Shown: positions 18,287 to 26,595 of the stretch, one piece after another
Numbering within the stretch: position 1 is the stretch's first letter
Layout of the letters: each line of letters opens with the position of its first letter
Assembly: GCF_900099785.1 (NCBI RefSeq)
Contig: NZ_FNDS01000006.1
Span: 306,057-370,056 of the forward strand
Direction of reading: 5' to 3'
Length of the DNA stretch: 64,000 nucleotides
DNA from: Pseudomonas panipatensis
GTDB taxonomy: Bacteria; Pseudomonadota; Gammaproteobacteria; Pseudomonadales; Pseudomonadaceae
The notes under the pieces: generated by a model
Seen by the model: only the letters and a program-made list of their open reading frames with translations
Told to the model about the DNA's origin: nothing
Databases searched by the model: none
Program-made: the position numbers and the translations under genes

Positions 18287-19474
18287 ATGAATGCACCGGA
18301 AGACCCTGGCCCCCATCGATCCGGCGGTTGGACGCAAGCCATCCCCACCGGGTTGCAGCCGGCATTCGAGGACTACGTCCGAAAGCATTGCCGTTCGTTC
18401 CTGCTGGCGATCAACCTGATCGCCGCGTTCGCTTACTTCTCCTACGTTATTGCCGATGCCCTGGTGGTTCCCGATATCGCCATGACCTCGCTGTGGGTGC
18501 GCTCGATACTCATCGTCATCGGCCTCGGCAATATCTTCCTGGTGTTCCGCTACAGCCGCAGCGTCCTGCTGATGGATCAGCTGATGCCGATTCACGACAT
18601 CATCTCCACCGTGACCTGGTTCGAGCTGCTCAAGCACAGCCAGTCGCCGGACGTGCCGACCTACCTGTATGCCTCGATGATCTTCATCGTGCTCTGCAAC
18701 CTGGGCGTGCGGGTCTCCTTCAAGGGCGCGCTGGCCTGCTCGCTGGCGATCTCCGCGGTGATCCTCGGCAATGTCTGGGCGCTGCATCCGGGCGATCCCA
18801 AGGGGGTGATGGTGTTCGCCCTGGTCTACTTGCCGGTGCTGTGGTTCAGCCTGTTCATCAGTTGGACCAATACCCTCAGCGTGCGGCGCGCGTTTCTCTC
18901 CGACGTCGAAGTGCGCTGCCAGCAGGCCGAGCTGTTCGAGCTGAATCAGCGCCTGCAGGAGCTGGCCTCCACCGATGGCCTGACCCGCGTGGGCAACCGT
19001 CGCGCCTTCGACGCGCAACTGCTCTCGAACTGGTCGCGGACGCAGCAGAACGGCCGGGCCTTCGCCCTGCTGCTGGCGGATATCGACTTCTTCAAGGCCT
19101 ACAACGATCACTACGGCCATCAGGCCGGCGATATGTGCCTGAAGCAGGTGGCCTACAGCATGGTGCACACCCTGCGTCATGGTCAGGGCAAGGCCTTCCG
19201 CTATGGCGGCGAGGAGTTCGCGGTGCTGCTGCAGGTGAGCACCCTCGAAGAGCTGAGACACATCGTCGAGCGTCTGATCGGCCAGGTCGCCGCGCTGAAC
19301 ATCGAACATCGCCATCGGCCCGACGGGCTCGACCATGTGACCATCAGCGTGGGCGCCTCGCTTTCGCGTTCGGCGGAGGTGCGCAGCGCCCAGGATCTGC
19401 TCGCCTGTTGCGACCGCCTGCTCTACCAGGCCAAGCAGCAAGGGCGCAACCAGGTGTGCCTGGCGCCGGGCTGA
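18287..19474 (+). CDS. Membrane diguanylate cyclase (GGEEF)
   Basis: A 395-residue protein with about six hydrophobic helices between residues 37 and 200, then a short coiled linker and a GGDEF domain from about 225. The active-site motif is GGEEF at 307-311, so it should make c-di-GMP from two GTP. The inhibitory I-site RxxD, expected just upstream, reads HGQG and is degenerate, so product inhibition is probably lost. No known extracellular sensing domain is recognised. The gene stands alone, downstream of the HMA-like gene, and converges on the ArnT-like gene. The start is the first ATG of the frame; its ribosome-binding site is weak. Confidence 0.92.
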   Translation: MNAPEDPGPHRSGGWTQAIPTGLQPAFEDYVRKHCRSFLLAINLIAAFAYFSYVIADALVVPDIAMTSLWVRSILIVIGLGNIFLVFRYSRSVLLMDQLMPIHDIISTVTWFELLKHSQSPDVPTYLYASMIFIVLCNLGVRVSFKGALACSLAISAVILGNVWALHPGDPKGVMVFALVYLPVLWFSLFISWTNTLSVRRAFLSDVEVRCQQAELFELNQRLQELASTDGLTRVGNRRAFDAQLLSNWSRTQQNGRAFALLLADIDFFKAYNDHYGHQAGDMCLKQVAYSMVHTLRHGQGKAFRYGGEEFAVLLQVSTLEELRHIVERLIGQVAALNIEHRHRPDGLDHVTISVGASLSRSAEVRSAQDLLACCDRLLYQAKQQGRNQVCLAPG

Positions 19475-19497
19475 GGGGCCAGGCGACGCCAGGCCCC
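19475..19497. terminator. GC-rich hairpin between convergent genes
   Basis: GGGGCC (19475-19480) pairs with GGCCCC (19492-19497), with GGCG/CGCC inside. It lies between the convergent cyclase and ArnT-like genes. No U-run is present, so its terminator strength is uncertain. Confidence 0.45.
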
Positions 19498-19506
19498 TGC
19501 TCGCGG

Positions 19507-21222
19507 TCAGGGCGTCTGCGGCAGCAGGACCACGGCGATGTTGTTCTCCTGATAGACCTTGGCATTCCCGGGCAGGCTGGGCAGTGGTCGCTCCCGGCCC
19601 GCCGGCGCCAGTGCGAAGACCATGCCGACCGGTCCCGCCTTGGCCTGTTGCCGTAGCCAGTCCTGGAAGTGTTCCGCGGAGACATTGCGGCTCGCCGCGT
19701 CGGGGTAGGCCAGCCCGTATTGCAGCTCGCCACCGCCGTCGAGCAGCGTCACGTCCGCACGGTTCAGGCGCCAGGCCAGCGCCGAGGCGCTGCCCAGGTC
19801 ATTGCTCAGCAGGCTGTGCGCGGCGCGCAGTTCGTCCAGGTGCTGGGCGATGAATTGATCGGGCATCTTGTTATCCACCACGACCTTCGGCATGGCCGCC
19901 GGCAGCAGCGCGACCAGCAGCCAGAGGCCCACGGCGGGGAGGAACCACAGGGTCGCCGGGCGCATCCGTTGCAGCGCACCGCACAGCGCCCAGGCGGTGA
20001 ACACCAGGATGAGCAGGGCGACGTGGCCGCTTTCGCCGTTGAATACCGGCTTGACCACTTGCAGGGCGATCAGCGCCAGCAGGGCCAGGGCGCCCATCAG
20101 GGCATTGAGCAGGCCATTCGCGCGCAGGGCGCCGAGCTGCCCCTGGCGCAGCTTGTCGATCAGGCTGTCAGCCATCATCAGCGCCAGCGGGACGAAGCAG
20201 GGCAGAATGTAGGTCGGCAGCTTGCCCTTGCTCAGGCTGAAGAAAACGAAGGGCAGTACGCACCAGAACAGCAGGAAGGCGCTGTGGCGCTCGCGGCGCT
20301 GTGCCCAGGCATTCTTGAATGCCGGTACCACCAGCAACGCCCAGGGCAGGGCGCCGGCGAACAGCATGGGCACGAAGAACCAGAAGGGCCGGGCATGCTG
20401 GGCGTCGTTGCCGGCGAAGCGGCGGATGTGTTCGTTCCAGAAGAAGAAGTTCCAGAAGTCCGGCTCGCGGGCATGCACCGCCAGCGCCCAGGGCAGGCTG
20501 ACCAGGCCGGCGACCAGGACCGCGACGGGGCCATACACCAGCAGCGCGCGCCAGCGCCCGAAGCACAGGGCGTAGGGCAGCACCACCAGCACCGGTAGCA
20601 GCCAGGCGAGGAAGCCTTTGGTGAGGAAGCCGAGACCGCAGGCAACGCCCAGCAGCAACCAGCCGGTCCAGCGTTCACGGGTGCTGTCGCCTTCCAGGGC
20701 GAACCAGGCGGCGACCAGGCTGAGGGTCACCCAGAGGGCGAACGGCGGGTCGAAGTTGGCGTAGCCGGCCTGGCCGGCGACCAGGCCGAAGCTGAGAAAG
20801 AGCACGCTGGCGGTCCAGGTCTTCAGGTGATCCGCCCACAGGCGCCGGGCCAGCACATAGACCAGTAGCGCGCTGGCGGCGCTGACCAGCACCGAGGCGA
20901 AGCGCGCACCGAACAGGTTCTGGCCGAACACGGCCTGGCTGATGGCGATCAACCAGTAGCCGCCGATCGGCTTCTCGAAATAGCGCAGGCCGAGGAAGTG
21001 CGGGGACACCCAGTCGCCGCTCTGCAGCATGCCCTGAGCAGCCTGCGCGTAGCGGGTTTCATCGGGTGTCCAGAGGCCGTGCAGCCCCAGCGGCAGAATG
21101 AAGAACAGGACGAAGGCGATGAGCAGCGCGGGATAGGCGAAGCGCTGCACGGGCAGATTGCCCAGTGCCTGGAGCACGGCGCCGGGCACCGGCTTGGCCG
21201 AGGGGAAGCTGTCAATCGACAT
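19507..21222 (-). CDS. ArnT-like lipid A aminoarabinose transferase / GT83 glycosyltransferase
   Basis: The protein is 571 residues from the ATG at 21220-21222, which has AGGA about 10 bases upstream; an ATG 18 bp earlier lacks one. It has about 12 hydrophobic segments. The first periplasmic loop holds GLWTPDETRYAQAAQ (about 48-62) and YFEKPIGGYWLIAISQ, the catalytic-loop pattern of ArnT, including the Asp-Glu pair. ArnT moves L-Ara4N from undecaprenyl phosphate to lipid A and gives polymyxin resistance. The other arn genes are not nearby. The gene follows the SecDF fusion by about 70 bp on the same strand, probably in one operon. A different sugar donor is possible. Confidence 0.8.
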   Translation of the reverse strand: MSIDSFPSAKPVPGAVLQALGNLPVQRFAYPALLIAFVLFFILPLGLHGLWTPDETRYAQAAQGMLQSGDWVSPHFLGLRYFEKPIGGYWLIAISQAVFGQNLFGARFASVLVSAASALLVYVLARRLWADHLKTWTASVLFLSFGLVAGQAGYANFDPPFALWVTLSLVAAWFALEGDSTRERWTGWLLLGVACGLGFLTKGFLAWLLPVLVVLPYALCFGRWRALLVYGPVAVLVAGLVSLPWALAVHAREPDFWNFFFWNEHIRRFAGNDAQHARPFWFFVPMLFAGALPWALLVVPAFKNAWAQRRERHSAFLLFWCVLPFVFFSLSKGKLPTYILPCFVPLALMMADSLIDKLRQGQLGALRANGLLNALMGALALLALIALQVVKPVFNGESGHVALLILVFTAWALCGALQRMRPATLWFLPAVGLWLLVALLPAAMPKVVVDNKMPDQFIAQHLDELRAAHSLLSNDLGSASALAWRLNRADVTLLDGGGELQYGLAYPDAASRNVSAEHFQDWLRQQAKAGPVGMVFALAPAGRERPLPSLPGNAKVYQENNIAVVLLPQTP

Positions 21223-21291
21223 GGTGTGGGGTTCCTGCATGGGATTGGCTTGGGCGCGCGTTCCACACGCCCGCTGATGAATGGGGTTTAG

Positions 21292-21895
21292 TCAGTGCTG
21301 GCTCTTGCTGTCCAGTTTGGCGATCAGCGTGTCGAGGGCGGCGCTGCTGGCCCCTGGGTCCGGGGTGCCGGAGCGCAACTGGGCGAGGGCGCGATCGATG
21401 GACTTGTCGACGGAGAACCAGTCCGCCGTGTTCAACGGCTTGAGGCTCTCCTCGGCCTGGTCCCAGGCGGTTTCCAGGTCGGTGATGCGTTTGCGTGCGG
21501 CGGCGAGATCGCCTTTCTCCAGCAGGCCGCGGGTGTCCACGGCGATGCCGCGGAACGCCGACAGGTCGCCGAGACTGCCCGGCTGGGTGGCTGCCGATAG
21601 CGGCTGGGCGAGCGCCGGCTGCTTGCTGTCGATTTTCGCCAGCAGGGTGTCCAGGGCGTCCTTGCAGGCGTTGGCGTCCGGTTTGCCCGAGCGCAGTTGC
21701 GCCAGGGCGCGGTCGATGGATTTGTCCAGCGAGGTCCAGTCTTCGGGATTGCGCGGCTTGAGCGTCTCCTCGGCCTGGTCCCAGGCGGTTTCCAGGTCGG
21801 TGATGCGTTTGCGCGCGGCACTCAGGTCGCCGCTGGCGACCAGCGCCAGGGTGTCGCTGCCGATCCGGCGGAACGCCGACAGGTCGCCGAGGCCC
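21292..21895 (-). repeat. Tandem 318-bp duplication encoding the SecDF C-terminal domain
   Basis: Two copies in register encode near-identical cores such as ARKRITDLETAWDQAEE followed by SIDRALAQLRSG. At the DNA level a 49-bp stretch is identical at 21447-21495 and 21765-21813, an offset of 318 bp or 106 codons. This points to a fairly recent or gene-converted duplication. Confidence 0.9.
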
Positions 21896-23832
21896 GGCGC
21901 CCCATGAACGGCGGCCTGGGCTTGCGCCGCGTGGCCTTGCACGGCGGGCAGCGTGGCCCAGCCGGCGACGCCAAGCAGCGCTATCGCGCCGAGGCCGGCG
22001 AGGAAGGCGCGCGGGAACAGCGTCTGCTCCGCCTGGCCCTGGGCATGCCGGGCGCGCAGCGCGCACCACAGCGAGGTGGCCATGAAGATCGACGACAGCG
22101 CGCTGGACAGCAGGCCGATCACCAGCGCCAGGGAGAACATCTGCAGCGGCTCGCAGGCGAACAGGTACAGGCAGGCGGCGGCCAGGACCACGGTCAGCAC
22201 GGTATAGATCGAGCGCCCCAGGGTCTGTCCGACGCTGCGGTTGACCAGCGCGGACAGCGGTTGCGTCGCCGCGCCGGCTTGCCCGAGATTTTCCTTGATG
22301 CGCCCGAAGATCACGATCTTGTCGTTCAGCGAATAGCCGATGATGGTCAGCATGGCGGCGACATAGGTGACGTCGATCTCCAGCTTGAACAGGGCGAACA
22401 GCGCCGAGACCAGGAGGATGTCGAGGACGATCGGCAGGGTGGCGGCCAGTGCCACCGACCAGGAGAAGCGCAGGCCGATGTAGATCAGGATGCTGGCGAA
22501 GGCCGCCAGCATGGCGTAGAGCGCGTGGCTGGCGAAGGCCCGCGCGACGCCCGGGTCGGCGGTGTTCTCTTCGTACTCGACCTTCTGGTACTGGCGCTGG
22601 AATGCCGAGATGATCGCCTTCAGTTCGCCGGGCTTGAGCACCTCATCGAAGCGCGCGGCGATGTGTTCGTTGCGCGCGCCGCCGACCGCCAGGGTCGCCG
22701 GCACCGTACCGGCGTCGGCCATGATGCGGGTCGCCCGGTCCTGGTCGATGCCGCGGTCCAGGTCGATGTCGAGGGCGGTGCCGGCGGTGAAATCGATGTC
22801 CAGGTTGAGGCCGTGGGCGCGGTAGTAGACGGCCCCGGAGGCGATGCACAGCAGGGCGCCGAGGAAGGCGACCTTGCCCAGGGCGACGAAATTGAAGGCG
22901 CGTTTGGCGGCCTTGGCGGGCTTGGCGTTGCCGATCAGCCAGCGCTGGCTGAGCCAGCTACAGTCGGCCAGCAGCAACAGCAGGCCGCGCAACAGCAGGA
23001 AGTTGCTCGCCAGGCCGATGACGATGCTCGCCAGCATGGTCAGCGCGAAGCCCTGGATCGGACCGATACCGGCGGCGAACAGGGCGAGCATGGCCAGCGC
23101 GGTGACCAGGTTGGCGTCGCGGATGGTCGGCAGCGAGGCGCTGAAACCCTGCCTGATCGCCGCGCGCAGGTCGCGGCCCTGGCCCAGTTCTTCGCGCAGG
23201 CGCTCGAAGCAGATGATGCTGGCGTCGGCGGCCATGCCGATGCCGAGCACGAAGGCCACCACCGCGGACAACGAAAGCACCGCGTGGGTGGCGTTGAACA
23301 GCAGCATCAGCGACCACAGGTAGACCAGCGTGCACAGCGCGGCGAGCAGGCCGCTGGCGCGGTACAGGCCGATCAGCAGGAGGAAGATGCAGGCGATGCC
23401 GATGAGCCCGGCGATCACGGTTTCCTTGAGCGCGCTGGTGCCCAGCACGCTACCTACCGTCTGCGTGTATTTCTCGCTCAGTTTGGTAGGCAGGCCCTGG
23501 GCGGCGCCGAGCAGCGAGCGCGACTCGTCGGCCGAGGTCAGGCCGGCCAGCTTGACGCGAATATGGTTGCTGCCTTCGATGCGGATATCCGGCTCGGACA
23601 TGCCGATGCTGTCCGCGCGCTTACGCAGCACGTCGACGGTGGCGATGAGATCCTGCTGGCTCAGCGCCTGCTTGCCGGCGAGCGGGGCGACCACGTAGTA
23701 GATCTCGTAGCCGCCACGGAACTCCAGGCCGAAGCGCACCTTCGCCGCCAGCGGGGCGAAGGACAGGCCGATCAGGCAGGCCAGCAGGCCGGCCAGGAGT
23801 AGGAAAGAGGCGCGTTGTCTGTTCAGCGTCAT
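21292..23832 (-). CDS. SecDF-type RND membrane protein with duplicated C-terminal domain
   Basis: The protein is 846 residues from the ATG at 23830-23832. The first half matches SecD, with FGLEFRGGYEIYYVV near 33-47 and a membrane domain containing GIGMAADASIICFERLREE. The second half matches SecF, with IDFTAGTALDIDLDR and GYSLNDKIVIFGRIKENL, where canonical SecF has GYSxNDTVVVFDRIRE; both changes suggest a divergent paralogue. After the last helix, residues about 646-846 hold two tandem copies of a helical domain of about 106 residues that I do not recognise. SecDF uses the proton gradient to pull exported proteins across the membrane. It is divergent from a two-component system and upstream of the ArnT-like gene. 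Confidence 0.85.
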   Translation of the reverse strand: MTLNRQRASFLLLAGLLACLIGLSFAPLAAKVRFGLEFRGGYEIYYVVAPLAGKQALSQQDLIATVDVLRKRADSIGMSEPDIRIEGSNHIRVKLAGLTSADESRSLLGAAQGLPTKLSEKYTQTVGSVLGTSALKETVIAGLIGIACIFLLLIGLYRASGLLAALCTLVYLWSLMLLFNATHAVLSLSAVVAFVLGIGMAADASIICFERLREELGQGRDLRAAIRQGFSASLPTIRDANLVTALAMLALFAAGIGPIQGFALTMLASIVIGLASNFLLLRGLLLLLADCSWLSQRWLIGNAKPAKAAKRAFNFVALGKVAFLGALLCIASGAVYYRAHGLNLDIDFTAGTALDIDLDRGIDQDRATRIMADAGTVPATLAVGGARNEHIAARFDEVLKPGELKAIISAFQRQYQKVEYEENTADPGVARAFASHALYAMLAAFASILIYIGLRFSWSVALAATLPIVLDILLVSALFALFKLEIDVTYVAAMLTIIGYSLNDKIVIFGRIKENLGQAGAATQPLSALVNRSVGQTLGRSIYTVLTVVLAAACLYLFACEPLQMFSLALVIGLLSSALSSIFMATSLWCALRARHAQGQAEQTLFPRAFLAGLGAIALLGVAGWATLPAVQGHAAQAQAAVHGAPGLGDLSAFRRIGSDTLALVASGDLSAARKRITDLETAWDQAEETLKPRNPEDWTSLDKSIDRALAQLRSGKPDANACKDALDTLLAKIDSKQPALAQPLSAATQPGSLGDLSAFRGIAVDTRGLLEKGDLAAARKRITDLETAWDQAEESLKPLNTADWFSVDKSIDRALAQLRSGTPDPGASSAALDTLIAKLDSKSQH

Positions 23833-24055
23833 TGCGAAGGCTCTGTGTGGGTGCCGCCCCTTTGCCCGACGTGGCGCCCGGCGCGCGGGCAGCCATTCGA
23901 CGGCGGGTGCGCGGCGCTCGGAATGGTCAATGCTGGGTAGCCTAGGCAAGCGCGAATGAATGCTTCATGAACGTCTCGCTCAGTCTCGCCCGGACCCTTT
24001 GCCGGCCCCGATCCTTGCGCTACTGTGCTGCCCATCGAGCGGCATCGAGGTGGTC

Positions 24056-24721
24056 ATGAAAGCGCTGGTGGTCGAAGACAACGCCCTGCTGGGCAAGAGT
24101 GTGAAGCGCGGGCTGCAAGAGGCGGGCTGGATCGTCGACCTGGCGGTCGACGGCGAGGAAGCGCTGTACCTGGTCGAGGCCAGCCAGTACGACGTGGTGC
24201 TGCTCGACTGGATGCTGCCCAAGCGTTCCGGCCTGGACTTCATCCGCCACCTGCGCGCCGACGCCAACGACATTCCGATCATCATGATGACCGCCAAGGG
24301 CGATCTGGCCGACCGTGTGGAAGGGCTCGAGCGTGGCGCCGACGACTATCTGGTCAAGCCCTTCGAGATGGCCGAGCTGATCGCCCGGGTCAATGCGCTC
24401 TACCGGCGCGCCGCCGGGCGTGGCACGTCCAGCCTCGAGGTCGGCGCGCTGAAGATCGACCTGTCCGGCGCCCGGGTGACCCGCGCCGGCGAGCCGCTGG
24501 AGCTGACCGGCAAGGAATACGACCTGCTGGTCGCCCTGGCCAGCAAGCCGGGCCAGTTGCTCACCCGCAACGCGCTGATCGGCCTGCTGTATCCCTTCGA
24601 CACCGAGCCGGACAGCAACAGCCTCGATGTGTTCCTCGCCCGCCTGCGGCGCAAGTTGATCGGCAGCGGCGCGGAGATCGAAACCCTGCGCGGCAAGGGG
24701 TTCATCCTGCGTGTTCGCTAA
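24056..24721 (+). CDS. OmpR-family response regulator
   Basis: A 221-residue regulator. The receiver domain has the acidic pair at 7-8, phospho-acceptor Asp51 (VVLLDWMLPKRSG) and VKPFE near 102. The winged-helix output domain runs from about 125 to the end, with LTGKEYDLLVALASKPGQL and TLRGKGFILR. ATG 24056 follows CGAGG. The kinase gene overlaps the stop by 11 bp. The divergent SecDF/ArnT-like genes and the downstream cupredoxin/FTR1 genes are likely targets by position. The shared promoter region holds a GTCTCGC direct repeat (23973-23979, 23983-23989) that might be a binding site. It resembles PmrA/QseB-type regulators. Confidence 0.93.
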   Translation: MKALVVEDNALLGKSVKRGLQEAGWIVDLAVDGEEALYLVEASQYDVVLLDWMLPKRSGLDFIRHLRADANDIPIIMMTAKGDLADRVEGLERGADDYLVKPFEMAELIARVNALYRRAAGRGTSSLEVGALKIDLSGARVTRAGEPLELTGKEYDLLVALASKPGQLLTRNALIGLLYPFDTEPDSNSLDVFLARLRRKLIGSGAEIETLRGKGFILRVR

Positions 24722-26114
24722 ATGGCCGTTGAACGTCAGGATCGCCCTGGTGCTGTTCCTGATGCAGGCGCTGGTGCTCGGCGGCGGCTTCTTCTGGCTG
24801 AGCCGCTGGATCGAGGCGGCACGCCTGGATGAGCTGCAGCATCGCCTGGATACCCAGTCGGATGTCATCGAATCGCTGATCGTCGTCGACGCTGGGCAAC
24901 TGGCTTACCAGCGCAGCGGCGAGTTCGCCGAGGAACTCGATCACGACCAGAGCCTGTATTTCGCCGTGTATACCGCCGACGGCCGCCTGCTGTTCGAGTC
25001 CGAGGGGCCCAGCCCCAAGGTGCGCAGCGCACTGCAGCGGAAGATGGTCGGCACCTCGCTGTCCGGCGAGCAGGCCGAGCTGATCCGGGCCGAGCGGCGC
25101 AACTGGCTGGTGCAGAACGGACGCATCGAGCGCCAGCTGGGCGGCAGCCTGGTGCCGGTCGAGGTGCGGGTGGCGGTCGATGCGCAGCCGGTGCTCGACG
25201 CCGTCGCCAGCTTCAAGCGCGTGGTGGCGCTGGTCGGCGTCGCGGTATTGCTGCTGACGTCGCTGGGCAGCTTCCTGGTGGTGTCCCTGAGTACCCGCAA
25301 CCTGCGCCTGTTCGCCCTGCACCTGCGCACGCTGAAGCCACCGGCGTTTCTCGGCCGGGTGGACTTCGCCCCGCGCAGCTTCGAGGAAAAACTGCTGTTC
25401 GACAGTTACGCGCAGATGGCGGCGGAGGTGCGCAAAGCCCTGGAAAGCCAGCGCCTGTTCATCGCCAACGCCTCCCATGAACTGAAAACGCCGATCGCCG
25501 CAGTGACCTCCGCGCTTGAGGTGATCCTCGCGCGGCCGCGCGAGTTGCACGACTACGTGAGCACCTGCGAAGACGTGCTGGCGGAAATGCAGACGCTCAA
25601 GCGCCTGTCGCTGGCCCTGCTCGATCTCGCCCGCCTCGACGGCAAGGCACAGAGCGGCGGCGCCAGCGATATCGTGCGCGCCGCGGAGGATGCCCTGGCG
25701 CGCTGGCAGCGCCAGGCCGGCAGCCGTGGCATCGCGCTGCGGGCGGACATCGCGGTGCAGTCGCCGTGCCTGGTGCCCGGCCAGGCCGAGCAGTGGGAAG
25801 TGATCCTCGGCAACCTGCTGGACAATGCGATCAAGTATTCGCCGCGCGGCGCCGAGGTGTGGCTGAGGGTCACGGCGCTCGACGCCGGCATCCAGGTGAC
25901 GGTGGACGACCACGGTCTGGGCATGTCGGCGGAGGAGCTGGGCCGGCTCGGCCAGGCCTTCTATCGTGCCGACCCGTCGCGCTCGGCGGCCAATTCCTTC
26001 GGCCTGGGCTTCGCCCATGCTAGGCTGATGGCCGAACAGACGGGCGCCAGCATCCAGGTGCAGAGCAGGCCTGGCGAGGGCACCCGAGTGACCGTGCAGA
26101 CCCGACGCGCCTAG
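24711..26114 (+). CDS. Sensor histidine kinase
   Basis: A 467-residue kinase from a GTG at 24711 that overlaps the regulator gene by 11 bp, indicating coupling. TM1 is at about 11-30 and TM2 at about 170-193, around a periplasmic domain of about 140 residues. That loop carries EFAEE at 71-75, an ExxE pattern; ExxE motifs bind Fe3+ in PmrB, but a single match is weak. The H box is HELKTPIAAV (His256), the N box NLLDNAIKYSPRG, G1 DHGLGMS and the G2 loop SFGLGFA, which is slightly divergent. A cupredoxin and an FTR1 permease follow on the same strand, so a metal-related signal is plausible. Confidence 0.9.
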   Translation: MFAKWPLNVRIALVLFLMQALVLGGGFFWLSRWIEAARLDELQHRLDTQSDVIESLIVVDAGQLAYQRSGEFAEELDHDQSLYFAVYTADGRLLFESEGPSPKVRSALQRKMVGTSLSGEQAELIRAERRNWLVQNGRIERQLGGSLVPVEVRVAVDAQPVLDAVASFKRVVALVGVAVLLLTSLGSFLVVSLSTRNLRLFALHLRTLKPPAFLGRVDFAPRSFEEKLLFDSYAQMAAEVRKALESQRLFIANASHELKTPIAAVTSALEVILARPRELHDYVSTCEDVLAEMQTLKRLSLALLDLARLDGKAQSGGASDIVRAAEDALARWQRQAGSRGIALRADIAVQSPCLVPGQAEQWEVILGNLLDNAIKYSPRGAEVWLRVTALDAGIQVTVDDHGLGMSAEELGRLGQAFYRADPSRSAANSFGLGFAHARLMAEQTGASIQVQSRPGEGTRVTVQTRRA

Positions 26115-26189
26115 CGGAGCAGGGGCAGGGCGGCGGTCGGCAGAAGGATTTTTTCACCTGGACAGAACGGATTTTTCACAAGCGCATAC

Positions 26190-26211
26190 AAATAATAGCG
26201 ATTCCTATTGC
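26190..26211 (+). promoter_or_regulatory. Candidate Fur box
   Basis: AATAATAGCGATTCCTATT (26191-26209) is an AT-rich imperfect dyad (AATAG/CTATT) about 20 bp before the cupredoxin start. It resembles Pseudomonas Fur sites, though it matches only about half of the 19-bp consensus. Its position in front of an iron-permease operon supports the call. Confidence 0.5.
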
Positions 26212-26229
26212 GCTATCGGAACGAGTCGC

Positions 26230-26577
26230 ATGAAATTCGCCAGCCGTCATCGTGTCACCGCCGCCCTTTTCGCTACCCTGCTGCTGCCGCTGGCCCAGCA
26301 CGCCGCTGCCGAGCAGCCGGCCTTCGAGCTGAGCATCAAGGACCACAAGTTCACCCCCGCGACCCTGACCATCCCGGCCGACACCAAGGTCAAGATCACC
26401 CTGAAGAACCTCGACGCGAGCACCGCGGAGTTCATCAGCGATGACTTCAAGGGCGGCAAGCTCGCCGCCGGCGGCCAGACCGTGACCTTCTTCATCGGCC
26501 CGCTGAAAGCGGGTACCTATGAGTTCCACGACGAGTACCACGAGCAAGAATCCAAGACCCAGTTGATCGTCCAGTAA
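26230..26577 (+). CDS. Periplasmic cupredoxin-like iron uptake accessory protein
   Basis: A 115-residue protein with a signal peptide (about 1-27, ending HAAA) and a single beta-barrel cupredoxin-like domain: ELSIKDHKFTPATLTIPADT, VKITLKNLDAS and AGTYEFHDEYHEQE. Proteins of this type accompany FTR1-family permeases and act as the periplasmic oxidase or ligand-passing partner, as in the Fet3/EfeO arrangement. The usual blue-copper Cys-x-x-x-x-His is absent, while His, Glu and Asp residues are abundant near the C terminus. It lies 18 bp before the FTR1 gene and 20 bp after the candidate Fur box, so iron-regulated coexpression is likely. Confidence 0.85.
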   Translation: MKFASRHRVTAALFATLLLPLAQHAAAEQPAFELSIKDHKFTPATLTIPADTKVKITLKNLDASTAEFISDDFKGGKLAAGGQTVTFFIGPLKAGTYEFHDEYHEQESKTQLIVQ

Positions 26578-26595
26578 GGACAGGGGGAGCGGGCC

